Source: an uncultured Ruminococcus sp.
GTDB taxonomy: Bacteria; Bacillota; Clostridia; Oscillospirales; Ruminococcaceae
Direction: 5' to 3'
DNA: 64,000 nucleotides
Assembly (NCBI GenBank): GCA_945868475.1
Contig: CAMBLM010000003.1
Span: 124,001-188,000 of the forward strand
The notes under the pieces were generated by a model, which ran no database searches, had not been told where the DNA came from, and saw only the letters and a program-made list of their open reading frames with translations. The first letter of the stretch is position 1. Each line of letters begins with the position of its first letter. Below are positions 16,713 to 24,713 of this stretch, in pieces. The translations under genes and the position numbers were made by a program.

Positions 16713-16972
16713 TACTAATCCTTGATCAACCTATAGACAAACTCTTGGCTATAATACTAAACACCAATAAAACTATAGACAAAAAATCTGCGCCAAAACC
16801 ATATATCAGAGTTTTTGCTTTATTTTTTGTATAGTTTTTAATTGGTGTTTAGTATAATAAGTTCATTCGGCGTCAAGTGCCCTTGTCAGGCAACAGCCTG
16901 TCTGCGGTTGCTTTCCTTGACTGAACTTATTCTATCTGTCGATTTTGTCTATAGAACGATCAGGAATTAGTA
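16713..16972 (+). mobile_element. MITE-like element, type B, split by a type A element
   Basis: Ends TACTAATCCTTGATCAACC and GATCAGGAATTAGTA; interior matches the copies at 6726 and 43794. It occupies nearly all of the gap between response regulator and kinase. No direct repeat flanks it. A 100-bp type A element is inserted at 16755-16854. Confidence 0.8.
16755..16854 (-). mobile_element. MITE-like element, type A, nested in a type B copy
   Basis: Begins TACTAAACACCAATAAAAC and ends TTGGTGTTTAGTA, 100 bp, flanked by TAA at 16752-16754 and 16855-16857. Removing it with one TAA restores GGCTATAATAAGTTC, exactly the sequence of the intact type B copy at 43794 read on the other strand. Confidence 0.85.
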
Positions 16973-16989
16973 TAGGGAGGACAACCGCT

Positions 16990-18411
16990 TTGGAAAGTAA
17001 AAAGATCACAAGGCGAAACAACATAACACGCCGATGGATAGTCAACAATATCGGCTTGATCTTTATCGTTCTGCTGACGGTAACGCTCGCAAGCACGGTA
17101 TTTCTTCACAGCTTTTACTATAATTCCGCTCGGCAGTATCTTTCTTCGCGAATGAATATGGTCACGAGCATTTTGCAGAATTCCTACAACGACTCTGCGG
17201 CGAGCTTCACTGCGGAAACGCGCTCTGTTGTCGAAAACTGGGCGGACAGAAACCGCACCGAGCTTATGATTATCGGCAGGAACGGGAACGTTGTCCTCAC
17301 GTCTTCGGGTTTCGTCCCGACTGTGGAAGACCCCATGACCGACTACAAGGACGCTGTTGAATCGGGCGAAACAGGTTATTTCGTAGGAAGAACAGTCGGC
17401 GGCGAAAAGATGATGGCACTGAGTATTCTTCTTCCCGACAATGATGCAGGCTACATAGCGGTAAGAGTTGCTTCATCGATGAAAAGGATAGACAGGCAGC
17501 TTTTTATGATGTTCCTTGTTGTTGCGGCGATATGCGCGGCGGTGCTGATACTGACGTTCTTTTCGGGAATGTACTTCGTGAAGTCGATAGTTATTCCCGT
17601 GCGGCAGATAAGCGCGACCGCAAGGCGTTACGCAAAGGGTGATTTTTCCGTGCGTATACGCAAGAAAAACGATGACGAGATAGGCGAGCTTTGCGATACG
17701 ATAAACCACATGGCAAAGGAGCTTGCGAACTCCGAAAAGCTGAAAAACGAGTTCATTTCGAGCGTTTCACATGAACTGCGCACTCCGCTCACGGCGATAA
17801 AGGGCTGGTCGGAAACGATAGCCAGTATGCCCGAGGACAGCGCGACCGTTGCAAAAGGAATGAGGGTCATTGACCTTGAAACGGAGCGTCTTACGCGAAT
17901 GGTCGAGGAGCTTCTTGACTTTTCCCGTATGCAGAACGGCAAGTTTTCGCTCCAAAAGGAAACTATGGACGTTCTTGCGGAGCTTGGCGATGCGGTGCTT
18001 ATCTATGGCGAAAGCGCAAAGAAAGCAGGCATCACGCTGAAATATGACGAACCCGATATGCTCCCGTTCATTATCGGTGACAAGAACCGTATCCGTCAGG
18101 TTTTCATAAACATCATCGACAATGCGATAAAATATTCCGACAAGGGCGGACTTGTTTCCGTTCAGGCAGAAATGGCGGACAACACACACATCGTTGTGGA
18201 TGTTTCCGACACCGGCTGCGGAATAAGCAAGGAAGATCTTGCAAAGGTCAAGACGAAATTCTACAAGGCGAACTACACGCGCCGAGGTTCGGGCATAGGT
18301 CTTGCCGTTGCGGACGAGATAGTAACCATGCACGGCGGCAGGCTCGATATTCTCAGTGAGGAGGGGCAGGGTACGACAGTCCGCATAATCCTCCCGATAA
18401 AGGCAAATTAA
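16990..18411 (+). CDS. sensor histidine kinase (PhoR/ResE type)
   Basis: A 473-residue membrane kinase partnering the response regulator upstream. Order: first membrane helix about residues 20-42, an extracytoplasmic sensing region of about 120 residues, a second helix near 170-195 (FLVVAAICAAVLILTFFSGMYFV), HAMP linker, HisKA domain with the phosphorylated His in SSVSHELRTPLT near residue 260, and HATPase_c with NIIDNAIKYS, DTGCGI and GSGIGLAVA. The start is TTG at 16990 with GGGAGG 7 bp upstream; a longer frame begins inside the adjacent MITE-like element and is not credible. The element sits between regulator and kinase, so cotranscription now has to cross a long hairpin. Confidence 0.92.
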   Translation: MESKKITRRNNITRRWIVNNIGLIFIVLLTVTLASTVFLHSFYYNSARQYLSSRMNMVTSILQNSYNDSAASFTAETRSVVENWADRNRTELMIIGRNGNVVLTSSGFVPTVEDPMTDYKDAVESGETGYFVGRTVGGEKMMALSILLPDNDAGYIAVRVASSMKRIDRQLFMMFLVVAAICAAVLILTFFSGMYFVKSIVIPVRQISATARRYAKGDFSVRIRKKNDDEIGELCDTINHMAKELANSEKLKNEFISSVSHELRTPLTAIKGWSETIASMPEDSATVAKGMRVIDLETERLTRMVEELLDFSRMQNGKFSLQKETMDVLAELGDAVLIYGESAKKAGITLKYDEPDMLPFIIGDKNRIRQVFINIIDNAIKYSDKGGLVSVQAEMADNTHIVVDVSDTGCGISKEDLAKVKTKFYKANYTRRGSGIGLAVADEIVTMHGGRLDILSEEGQGTTVRIILPIKAN

Positions 18412-18441
18412 ATGCATATCCCTGAAAGGAAACACATTAAA

Positions 18442-19395
18442 ATGAGTAAACAGAATAAGGAAGAAAAATTCAAATCCAAGATAGGCGGTCAGGCTCTTAT
18501 CGAGGGCATTATGATGCGCGGTATCGGCATTGCGGCAATGGCTTGCAGACTTCCCGACGGCTCAATAGACGTTGAAACGTGGGAGATAAAGAACGGCAGG
18601 CAAGCACCCTGGTATAAGAAAGCACCCTTTATCCGCGGCTGCTTCAACTTCGCCGAAACTATGGCGGAGGGCATACGCTGTACAATGAAGTCCGCCGAAA
18701 AGCAGATGACCGAGGACGATGAGGAGGAAGAACCATCAAAGTTCGAGAAATGGCTCGAAGAAAAATTCGGCGACAAGCTCGTCAATGTTATAATGGTGAT
18801 ATCGATAGTGCTTGCGATGGTGATATGCGTACTGCTGTTCAAGTTCCTGCCGATGCTCATATCAAAGCTTCTGCTGAGCGCAGGCGTTCCCGACTGGGGA
18901 AGGACTGTTGCGGAGGGCGTGATAAAGCTTGCGCTCCTCATCGGATATTTCTATGTTATCTCGCTGACCGATTCGATGCACACGACCTTTATGTACCACG
19001 GTGCAGAGCATAAGACCATTGCCTGCTACGAAGCACAGAAAGAGCTTACGGTGGAAAATATCCGCCCGATGTGCCGATTCCACCCACGCTGCGGAACGAG
19101 CTTCATAATGATAGTCATTCTTATAAGCATAATCGTGGGAATGTTCCTGCCGTGGAAAAATATCGGCATAAGACTGCTGATGCAGCTTGTACTGCTTATC
19201 CCCGAAGCATCGATAGCTTATGAGCTTATAAAGCTTGCGGGAAGATACGACAATATCATAACAAGGATAATCTCCGCACCGGGGCTCTGGTTACAGCACA
19301 TCACGACAAAAGAGCCGAACGACAAGCAGATAGAGGTAGCGATCGCGGCACTCACACCCTGCCTGCCGAAAGAGGACGAAGAGGACAAATGGTGA
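18442..19395 (+). CDS. DUF1385 membrane protein
   Basis: A 317-residue protein of the DUF1385 family. It begins with the family signature IGGQALIEGIMMRG, contains a cluster of acidic residues (TEDDEEEEPSKFEKW), four or so membrane helices (for example VIMVISIVLAMVICVLLFKFL) and the His/Cys-rich block YHGAEHKTIACYE...CRFHPRCGTSFIM, which suggests metal binding. In Firmicutes it commonly sits next to prmC and prfA, and prmC is indeed the next gene here, although repeats now separate them. The start ATG 18442 follows GAAAGGAAA; an ATG at 18412 overlaps the kinase stop and lacks a site. Confidence 0.88.
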   Translation: MSKQNKEEKFKSKIGGQALIEGIMMRGIGIAAMACRLPDGSIDVETWEIKNGRQAPWYKKAPFIRGCFNFAETMAEGIRCTMKSAEKQMTEDDEEEEPSKFEKWLEEKFGDKLVNVIMVISIVLAMVICVLLFKFLPMLISKLLLSAGVPDWGRTVAEGVIKLALLIGYFYVISLTDSMHTTFMYHGAEHKTIACYEAQKELTVENIRPMCRFHPRCGTSFIMIVILISIIVGMFLPWKNIGIRLLMQLVLLIPEASIAYELIKLAGRYDNIITRIISAPGLWLQHITTKEPNDKQIEVAIAALTPCLPKEDEEDKW

Positions 19396-19676
19396 TTTTA
19401 ATGCGTAATTCGTAATGCGTAATTATTTGCGGTATCGTATTTAACAGCATAAAAGGCGCAATTCACATCAAAAAGGTAAAGCGAAATATGGGAAATAAAT
19501 CTTTAAAACCGGAATGTGAATTGTACAGATCTGTTTCTCTAAAATAAACTATTCTTTAAGCGTAAATGCACGAATGAGGCGAGTGTATTTACGCTTAAAC
19601 ACAATATGAACAACTATGTAATATGTTCCCCAAGCCGCAAATTAGATAGTGACGGATTTCATATCCGCCCGTTTTA
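19396..19676. repeat. intergenic region with several inverted repeats
   Basis: TAATGCGTAATTCGTAATGCGTAATT (in two halves) at 19400-19425; GGCGCAATTCACATC at 19455 pairing with ATGTGAATTGT at 19514; a hairpin TTAAGCGTAAAT/ATTTACGCTTAA at 19556-19598 with a CACGAATGAGGCGAGTG loop; and GACGGATTTCATATCCGCCCG near 19652. No reading frame is supported. The GGCGCAATTCACATC arm and the loop have relatives at 51425 and 51506. Confidence 0.55.
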
Positions 19677-19843
19677 TACTGAACACCATTTAAAATTTGG
19701 AAAAATAAAGCCGACAATCTTGTAGCTGTTGAAAACAGCTTGATGTTGAAAACAGCTTGATGTTGAAAACAGCTTGATGTTGAAAACAGGTTTATATGTG
19801 ATTTCGGCGCAGATCTTTTCCTGTATTTTATTGGTGTTTAGTA
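19677..19843 (+). mobile_element. MITE-like element, type A, with internal tandem repeat
   Basis: Begins TACTGAACACCATTTAAAAT and ends TTGGTGTTTAGTA; TTA flanks both sides (19674-19676, 19844-19846). It is 167 bp because a 17-bp unit CTTGATGTTGAAAACAG is repeated in tandem about three times plus a partial copy in its centre. Confidence 0.82.
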
Positions 19844-19912
19844 TTAGCACGACCTCAGCAATATTCTTTTCCACAACATTTTTGCAATAAACCACGAAAG
19901 GACTTCTCCAAT

Positions 19913-20797
19913 ATGACCAATGAAGAATTATATGATTATATCCGAAGCAGTCTTAAAAATGCAGGCATCGATGACCCGGTTTTCGAAAGCAGATGCATCA
20001 TCGAGGATATTATGGGTCTTGACCGCCTGCAGCTTGCAATGAACGGTACGAAAGATGCCGATGAAGCTAAAACAGAAAAGGCTCTTGAGCTGCTTGAAAA
20101 GCGTCTGAAAGGCGAGCCGCTCCAATATCTTCTCGGCGAATGGGAGTTCTTCGGTCTGCCGTTCAAAGTAGGAAAGGGAGTGCTTATCCCCCGTCCCGAC
20201 ACGGAAACGCTCGTTGAAGCGGTGCTCGATCATTTTATGAAGCTTGGAAAGCTTGACCCCGAGATAATCGATCTTTGCAGCGGAAGCGGCTGCATTGCCG
20301 TTGCGATACAGAAAAATTTTCCGCAGTCGAAAGTAACGGCGGTGGAGTTTTCTTCCGAGGCGTTCCCTTATCTCACGGAGAATATCCGCAGGAACGGCGT
20401 TGACGTAAAGACGATGAAAGGCGATGTGCTGAACGGCGATCTGCTTAGAAATTTTACCGACCCTGAGGACATCGGTGAATTCCGCAAGCTCGATTGTGTG
20501 GTTTCAAACCCTCCGTACCTCACCGAAAAGGAAATGGGCGAGCTTTCGCCCGAGGTCAAGTGCGAACCCGAATCGGCGCTTTACGGCGGCACGGACGGAC
20601 TGAAATTCTACCGTGTTATCGCAGGTCTTTGGAAAGAGATACTCAAAGAGGGCGGTCTGCTTGCATTCGAGATCGGCTATGAGCAGGGTGGGGCGGTTTC
20701 GGATATCCTTGAAAAGAGCGGCTACACCGACATAAAGGTGATGAAGGACCTCGGCGGCAATGACAGAGTTGTAACGGGAATAAACATTATAAGATAA
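19913..20797 (+). CDS. prmC: peptide chain release factor N5-glutamine methyltransferase PrmC
   Basis: A 294-residue methyltransferase that modifies the GGQ glutamine of release factors RF1/RF2 using S-adenosylmethionine. An N-terminal helical domain carries QYLLGEWEFFGLPFKV and LIPRPDTETLVE, followed by the SAM-binding DLCSGSGCIAVAI and the catalytic NPPYLTE near residue 198. The ATG at 19913 follows GAAAGGA. It is close to the DUF1385 gene as in other Firmicutes, though a MITE-like element and other repeats lie between, and prfA does not follow. Confidence 0.95.
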   Translation: MTNEELYDYIRSSLKNAGIDDPVFESRCIIEDIMGLDRLQLAMNGTKDADEAKTEKALELLEKRLKGEPLQYLLGEWEFFGLPFKVGKGVLIPRPDTETLVEAVLDHFMKLGKLDPEIIDLCSGSGCIAVAIQKNFPQSKVTAVEFSSEAFPYLTENIRRNGVDVKTMKGDVLNGDLLRNFTDPEDIGEFRKLDCVVSNPPYLTEKEMGELSPEVKCEPESALYGGTDGLKFYRVIAGLWKEILKEGGLLAFEIGYEQGGAVSDILEKSGYTDIKVMKDLGGNDRVVTGINIIR

Positions 20798-20892
20798 CAG
20801 GATCTTTATGTGCAGAAATTACAGATTTTTAAGCATAAAGGAAGTATATGGGAGGATTTTTCCGACAAAAGGCTGAAAATTTAAACAAATTA

Positions 20893-20921
20893 TTGAATTT
20901 TATGAAATAGTGTGTTATAAT
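20893..20921 (+). promoter_or_regulatory. promoter of the c-di-GMP gene pair
   Basis: TTGAAT at 20893-20898 and TATAAT at 20916-20921, 17-bp spacer, 35 bp before the start codon. Confidence 0.7.
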
Positions 20922-20955
20922 AATTTTATAAAGCTTTATTTCGGAGGATTGGAAA

Positions 20956-22605
20956 ATGTATGATCATACAAATATCGGGGAGATAGTCAAACAGCTCGGT
21001 TCGATGTTTGATCTGGTAAAGATCGTTGACCCTGTAAACGGCACGGAAGTCACCGTTGAGGACGGTGAGGTAAAGACGGTCGGAAGCTGTTTTGACGCTG
21101 TCGGAAAAGACGCAAAATGCTTCAGCTGTCCCAGTGCAAAAACTGTCGGAAACGGCAGGCATTATGAAAAATATGAAGCCGCAGGCGAAAATATACGCCA
21201 GACGGCTGTTTATCCTGCGGAGCTGACCGACAGGCACGGAAATATCCACAAGCTTGCGCTCGAGCTTATAAGCTTTATCCCGAGGGAACATTTCATAACC
21301 TCGATAAATACCGATATGATGGTCGATCTGACCATCGGCATACCGAACCTTTCGGGATATCTTGAATATGCGGCAAAGCTTATGATGAGCGGCAGGATAG
21401 CCGATTATGATGCGATGTATTTCAACATACATAACTTCAAATTCATCAACAACATATTCACCTACACAGAGGGAAACGAGGTCATTTTCCAGTATGCGAA
21501 CCGCCTTATCGCGGAGCTGAAAGACGATGAGATGCTCGCCCGTCTTGGCGGTGACAACTTCGTTGTGCTTATCCACAGGGAGAATGCGGAAAGCTTTATA
21601 AAACTGCTTGAAAACACAGATGTCAACATTGAAACAAAGAGCGGAAAGAAGCGGTGCATTAATTTTTCGGCAAAAATCGGTGCGGCGCATCTTGACGGCA
21701 TAAAAAATCCGGGCGAAGTTATGCACAGAGTTTCCGTAGCATATCAGAGCATAAAGTCGCGCAAGGATATACACAGCATTTACTTCTGCGATGAGCTTCT
21801 TGAAAGAGAGATGCAGATGCAGGAGATAATCCACGGTTTCGACAAGGCGATAGCAAACCATGAGTTCATCGTTTATTATCAGCCTAAGGTCGAGATAAGC
21901 GAAAAGAAGCTTATAGGTGCGGAAGCACTCGTCCGCTGGAACAGGCACGGCGAGATCGTCAACCCGATAAAATTCATACCGACCCTTGAAAAAGAGGGCA
22001 AGGTCTGTGATCTTGACTTTTATGTGCTTGAAGAGGTCTGCCGAATGTTGAAAGATCGTCAGGACAACGGAAAACAACTTGTCTGCATCTCGAGCAACTT
22101 TTCAAGGAAGCACCTTGACGACCCGAATTTCGTGAAAAAAGTTACCGATATAGTTGATAAATACGGTGTCGGACACGAATTTATCGAGATCGAGCTTACG
22201 GAGAGCGAAGAATTCAGCGATTACGGCGCGATGTCGGTATTCGTGGACGAGTTCCGCAGAAACGGTTTCAAGACATCGATCGATGATTTCGGAACGGGAT
22301 ATTCAACGATGAAAATGCTCCAGCGCACCTCGCTCGATATCGTTAAGATAGACCGCTCGTTCATTCCGCTTTCGGAGGATTATCCCGAAAAGGAAAAGGC
22401 TCTCTATATTCTCTGCGATATGGTGAGAATGACGCGCGACCTCGGAATGAAAGTCATCGCAGAGGGCGTTGAGGACGATGTTCAGCTCGACTATCTTAAA
22501 GAAATGAACTGCGATTATGTTCAGGGTTATGTTTTTGACAAGCCTCTGCCGGAGAGTGAGTTTGAAAAGCGCGCCGATGCGCTTTATTATGACCGAGGTG
22601 AATGA
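20956..22605 (+). CDS. EAL-domain c-di-GMP phosphodiesterase with degenerate GGDEF domain
   Basis: A 549-residue protein. The N-terminal ~125 residues resemble a PAS-like sensor with a CFSCPSAK cysteine pair. A GGDEF-like domain follows, but its signature near residue 197 reads GGDNF, so cyclase activity is unlikely. The EAL domain looks complete: EALVRW near 323, SSNFS, IELTES, DDFGTGYS near 442, KIDRSF, AEGVE and YVQGY, which together supply the metal ligands and general base. It should hydrolyse c-di-GMP. There is no membrane segment. The ATG at 20956 has a GGAGG site, and the stop is 3 bp before a diguanylate cyclase gene, so the two are an operon. Confidence 0.9.
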   Translation: MYDHTNIGEIVKQLGSMFDLVKIVDPVNGTEVTVEDGEVKTVGSCFDAVGKDAKCFSCPSAKTVGNGRHYEKYEAAGENIRQTAVYPAELTDRHGNIHKLALELISFIPREHFITSINTDMMVDLTIGIPNLSGYLEYAAKLMMSGRIADYDAMYFNIHNFKFINNIFTYTEGNEVIFQYANRLIAELKDDEMLARLGGDNFVVLIHRENAESFIKLLENTDVNIETKSGKKRCINFSAKIGAAHLDGIKNPGEVMHRVSVAYQSIKSRKDIHSIYFCDELLEREMQMQEIIHGFDKAIANHEFIVYYQPKVEISEKKLIGAEALVRWNRHGEIVNPIKFIPTLEKEGKVCDLDFYVLEEVCRMLKDRQDNGKQLVCISSNFSRKHLDDPNFVKKVTDIVDKYGVGHEFIEIELTESEEFSDYGAMSVFVDEFRRNGFKTSIDDFGTGYSTMKMLQRTSLDIVKIDRSFIPLSEDYPEKEKALYILCDMVRMTRDLGMKVIAEGVEDDVQLDYLKEMNCDYVQGYVFDKPLPESEFEKRADALYYDRGE

Positions 22606-22608
22606 TAA

Positions 22609-24171
22609 ATGTATGAATGTAAATGCGGTATTATGATATTGTCGGGGAACAACCTTATCACAAAGGTGGCTGAATCAGCGGAAAGCCCGAAAGACTGCAC
22701 ATTTGATATCTCATTCCCCGAAAGTATAGAAGCCGTTTATGACGGCATCGATACGGCGATCATCATCGACGCTTTTGACGCTGTTAATGCAAAGCTTTCG
22801 CGTTTTCATGAAGCGTATAAGGTGGTCGTTCTGCCCGAAGATAATTTGCAGGCTTGTGAAGCCGTTATCGCGGAAGCTGATGCGGTATGGACTGACACTT
22901 CCTGTGAAGCACTCGTAAAGGCGAATTTCCTGCGTCTGCAGAAAGACCTGAAGCTTCGCTTCGATATGAGAAGAACTGAGAACTGCCTTACAACGGCGAT
23001 AGACAGCATACCCGACCTTGTATGGTTCAAGGACGACAAGGGCAGGCATCTTATCGTGAACAACGGATTCTGCGCTGCTGTTGACAAGACTAAGGATATG
23101 ATATACAAGCGCGGCCATTATTATATATGGGATATGCCCGAAGAGGAGTACGAAAAGGGCGATTATGTCTGCCTTGAATCCGAGGAGATAGTTATGAGGG
23201 CGCGCCAGACCGTGCGCTTTGACGAAAAGGTCAAAACCAAGATGGGAATGAGAATGTTCAGCACCTATAAAAGTCCCCTTATCGATCAGGACGGAACTAT
23301 CTTCGGAACGTGCGGAGTTGCGCACGATGTGACCGACCTCAAAAATATCAATATTGAGATCGACTCTGTGCTTAAAAGCGTGCCTTTCTCCGTAATAATC
23401 GAGGGAAAGGATCATAAAACGGTGAGCGTGAACCCGAAATTCGCCGAATATTTCCCCGAGTGCGGAAACGCTGTCGGAAAGACGCGTGATTATTGGCAGA
23501 ACTGCGCCGAGAGCATGACAAAGCTTGAAAATGGTATGTCAAAGGTAGTTGTCCGCACGGAAGAGGGCAAAAAGATACTGCTTATGGACGAAAATTCTAT
23601 CATCGATACCTTCGGCGAACCGATCGGCGAGGTTTTTGTCCTGCGTGACATAACCGCGGAGCAGACCATCAAGGAGCAGGCGGCAAAGCAGGAGAATACC
23701 GATCTGCTGACGGGACTTTTCAACCGCCGCGGATTTGCTTCTCAGCTTGAAAAACTCAAAAATGAGCATCAGCTCATTCTGACCGTCATCGATATCGATG
23801 ACTTCGGCAAATATAACGGCAGTCACGATAACGACATCGGAGATATCGTGTTAAGACTGACCGCGCAGAAGCTTTCCGAAATATATCCGACCGATATCAT
23901 AGCACGCATGGGCAGTGATGAGTTCGCGATAGTAAGCACAGAGGAGCTTTCCGATGAGGAAGTAAAAGAAACCGCCGAGCGCGCAATCAATACGCTTGCT
24001 TCGGCATATTCGTCCAAGGATTATACTAAAGGACTTACTGTGAGCCTTGGGATCGCCGTTCAGCGCATTGGCGAAAACGAAAAGCAGGACACAGAGCTTC
24101 TTATGCAAAAGAGCGGCAAGGCTCTGTACAGCGCAAAATGCTCGGGAAAAGCGAAATACTGCATTTTCTGA
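22609..24171 (+). CDS. PAS-GGDEF diguanylate cyclase
   Basis: A 520-residue protein. The first ~110 residues are a receiver-like or other regulatory domain of unclear type, then two PAS domains (the first around IPDLVWFKDDKGRHLIVN, the second ending in VFVLRDITAEQ), then a GGDEF domain starting at TDLLTGLFNRRGF. The signature near residue 434 is GSDEF, a conservative variant compatible with activity; an RxxD inhibitory site upstream is not seen. It would make c-di-GMP from GTP. It starts 3 bp after the phosphodiesterase gene with the GAGGTGA site inside that gene's end, so opposing enzymes are coexpressed. Confidence 0.9.
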   Translation: MYECKCGIMILSGNNLITKVAESAESPKDCTFDISFPESIEAVYDGIDTAIIIDAFDAVNAKLSRFHEAYKVVVLPEDNLQACEAVIAEADAVWTDTSCEALVKANFLRLQKDLKLRFDMRRTENCLTTAIDSIPDLVWFKDDKGRHLIVNNGFCAAVDKTKDMIYKRGHYYIWDMPEEEYEKGDYVCLESEEIVMRARQTVRFDEKVKTKMGMRMFSTYKSPLIDQDGTIFGTCGVAHDVTDLKNINIEIDSVLKSVPFSVIIEGKDHKTVSVNPKFAEYFPECGNAVGKTRDYWQNCAESMTKLENGMSKVVVRTEEGKKILLMDENSIIDTFGEPIGEVFVLRDITAEQTIKEQAAKQENTDLLTGLFNRRGFASQLEKLKNEHQLILTVIDIDDFGKYNGSHDNDIGDIVLRLTAQKLSEIYPTDIIARMGSDEFAIVSTEELSDEEVKETAERAINTLASAYSSKDYTKGLTVSLGIAVQRIGENEKQDTELLMQKSGKALYSAKCSGKAKYCIF

Positions 24172-24345
24172 CGAATTCGGAATTAGAAATGCGGAATTCG
24201 GAATTATTTATGATCCGTTAGTTTGCAACGAAAACCGTAGGGGCGAATTCTATATCCGCTCGTTGAAAATCCAACAATTAGGGCAGAATTTCTGTAGGGG
24301 ACGGGTTTCCCGTCCCGTGCCGCAAGGCGTTTATACAATAAACAG
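24172..24345. repeat. intergenic repeat tract
   Basis: GAATTCGGAATTAG iterations, CGTAGGGGCGAATTCTATATCCGCTCG, and GTAGGGGACGGGTTTCCCGTCCC; the last is a perfect GGGACGGG/CCCGTCCC palindrome also found near 46047. No reading frame is supported. Confidence 0.6.
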
Positions 24346-24390
24346 CCAGACCTGCTTTCAAAGGAAATATTCCAATGAAAGCAGGTCTGG
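24346..24390 (+). terminator. terminator hairpin after the c-di-GMP pair
   Basis: CCAGACCTGCTTTCA pairs with TGAAAGCAGGTCTGG, followed by TTTTGTTTTT. The stem is strong, and the gap from the upstream stop codon is filled by repeats. Confidence 0.75.
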
Positions 24391-24408
24391 TTTTGTTTTT
24401 ATTTGTTA

Positions 24409-24508
24409 TACTAAACACCATTTAAAATTTGGAAAAAATCAAGCCGATAATCTCGCATATATAGGATTTCGGCGCGGATTTTTTCCTGTATTTTATTGGT
24501 GTTTAGTA
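24409..24508 (+). mobile_element. MITE-like element, type A (100 bp)
   Basis: TACTAAACACCATTTAAAAT ... TTGGTGTTTAGTA with TTA on both sides (24406-24408, 24509-24511). Nearly identical in sequence and length to the copy at 62672, suggesting recent spread. Confidence 0.83.
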
Positions 24509-24529
24509 TTATTAATTATTCACGGCATT

Positions 24530-24713
24530 TTCGTACATTGAAAATCGCTTCGCGATTCGGGACGGGAAACCCGTCCCCTACGGAGAAATTGCCTAAAATA
24601 TAGGGTTCGCATCTGGCGGATATGGAATCCGCCCCTACAGAATTCAGGTTTTCACAACCAATATGCGGAACATAAATAATTCCGAATTCCGCATTCCTAA
24701 TTCCGAATTTAAA
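24530..24713. repeat. intergenic repeat tract
   Basis: CGGGACGGGAAACCCGTCCC, then TCTGGCGGATATGGAATCCGCC (a GGCGGAT/ATCCGCC palindrome), then AATTCCGAATTCCGCATTCC units. The 3' end abuts the stop codon of the esterase gene. No reading frame is supported. Confidence 0.6.

Noticed and set aside
20808-20876. 22-codon frame between prmC and the EAL gene
   Set aside because: It lacks a ribosome site and lies upstream of the EAL promoter; no features support it.
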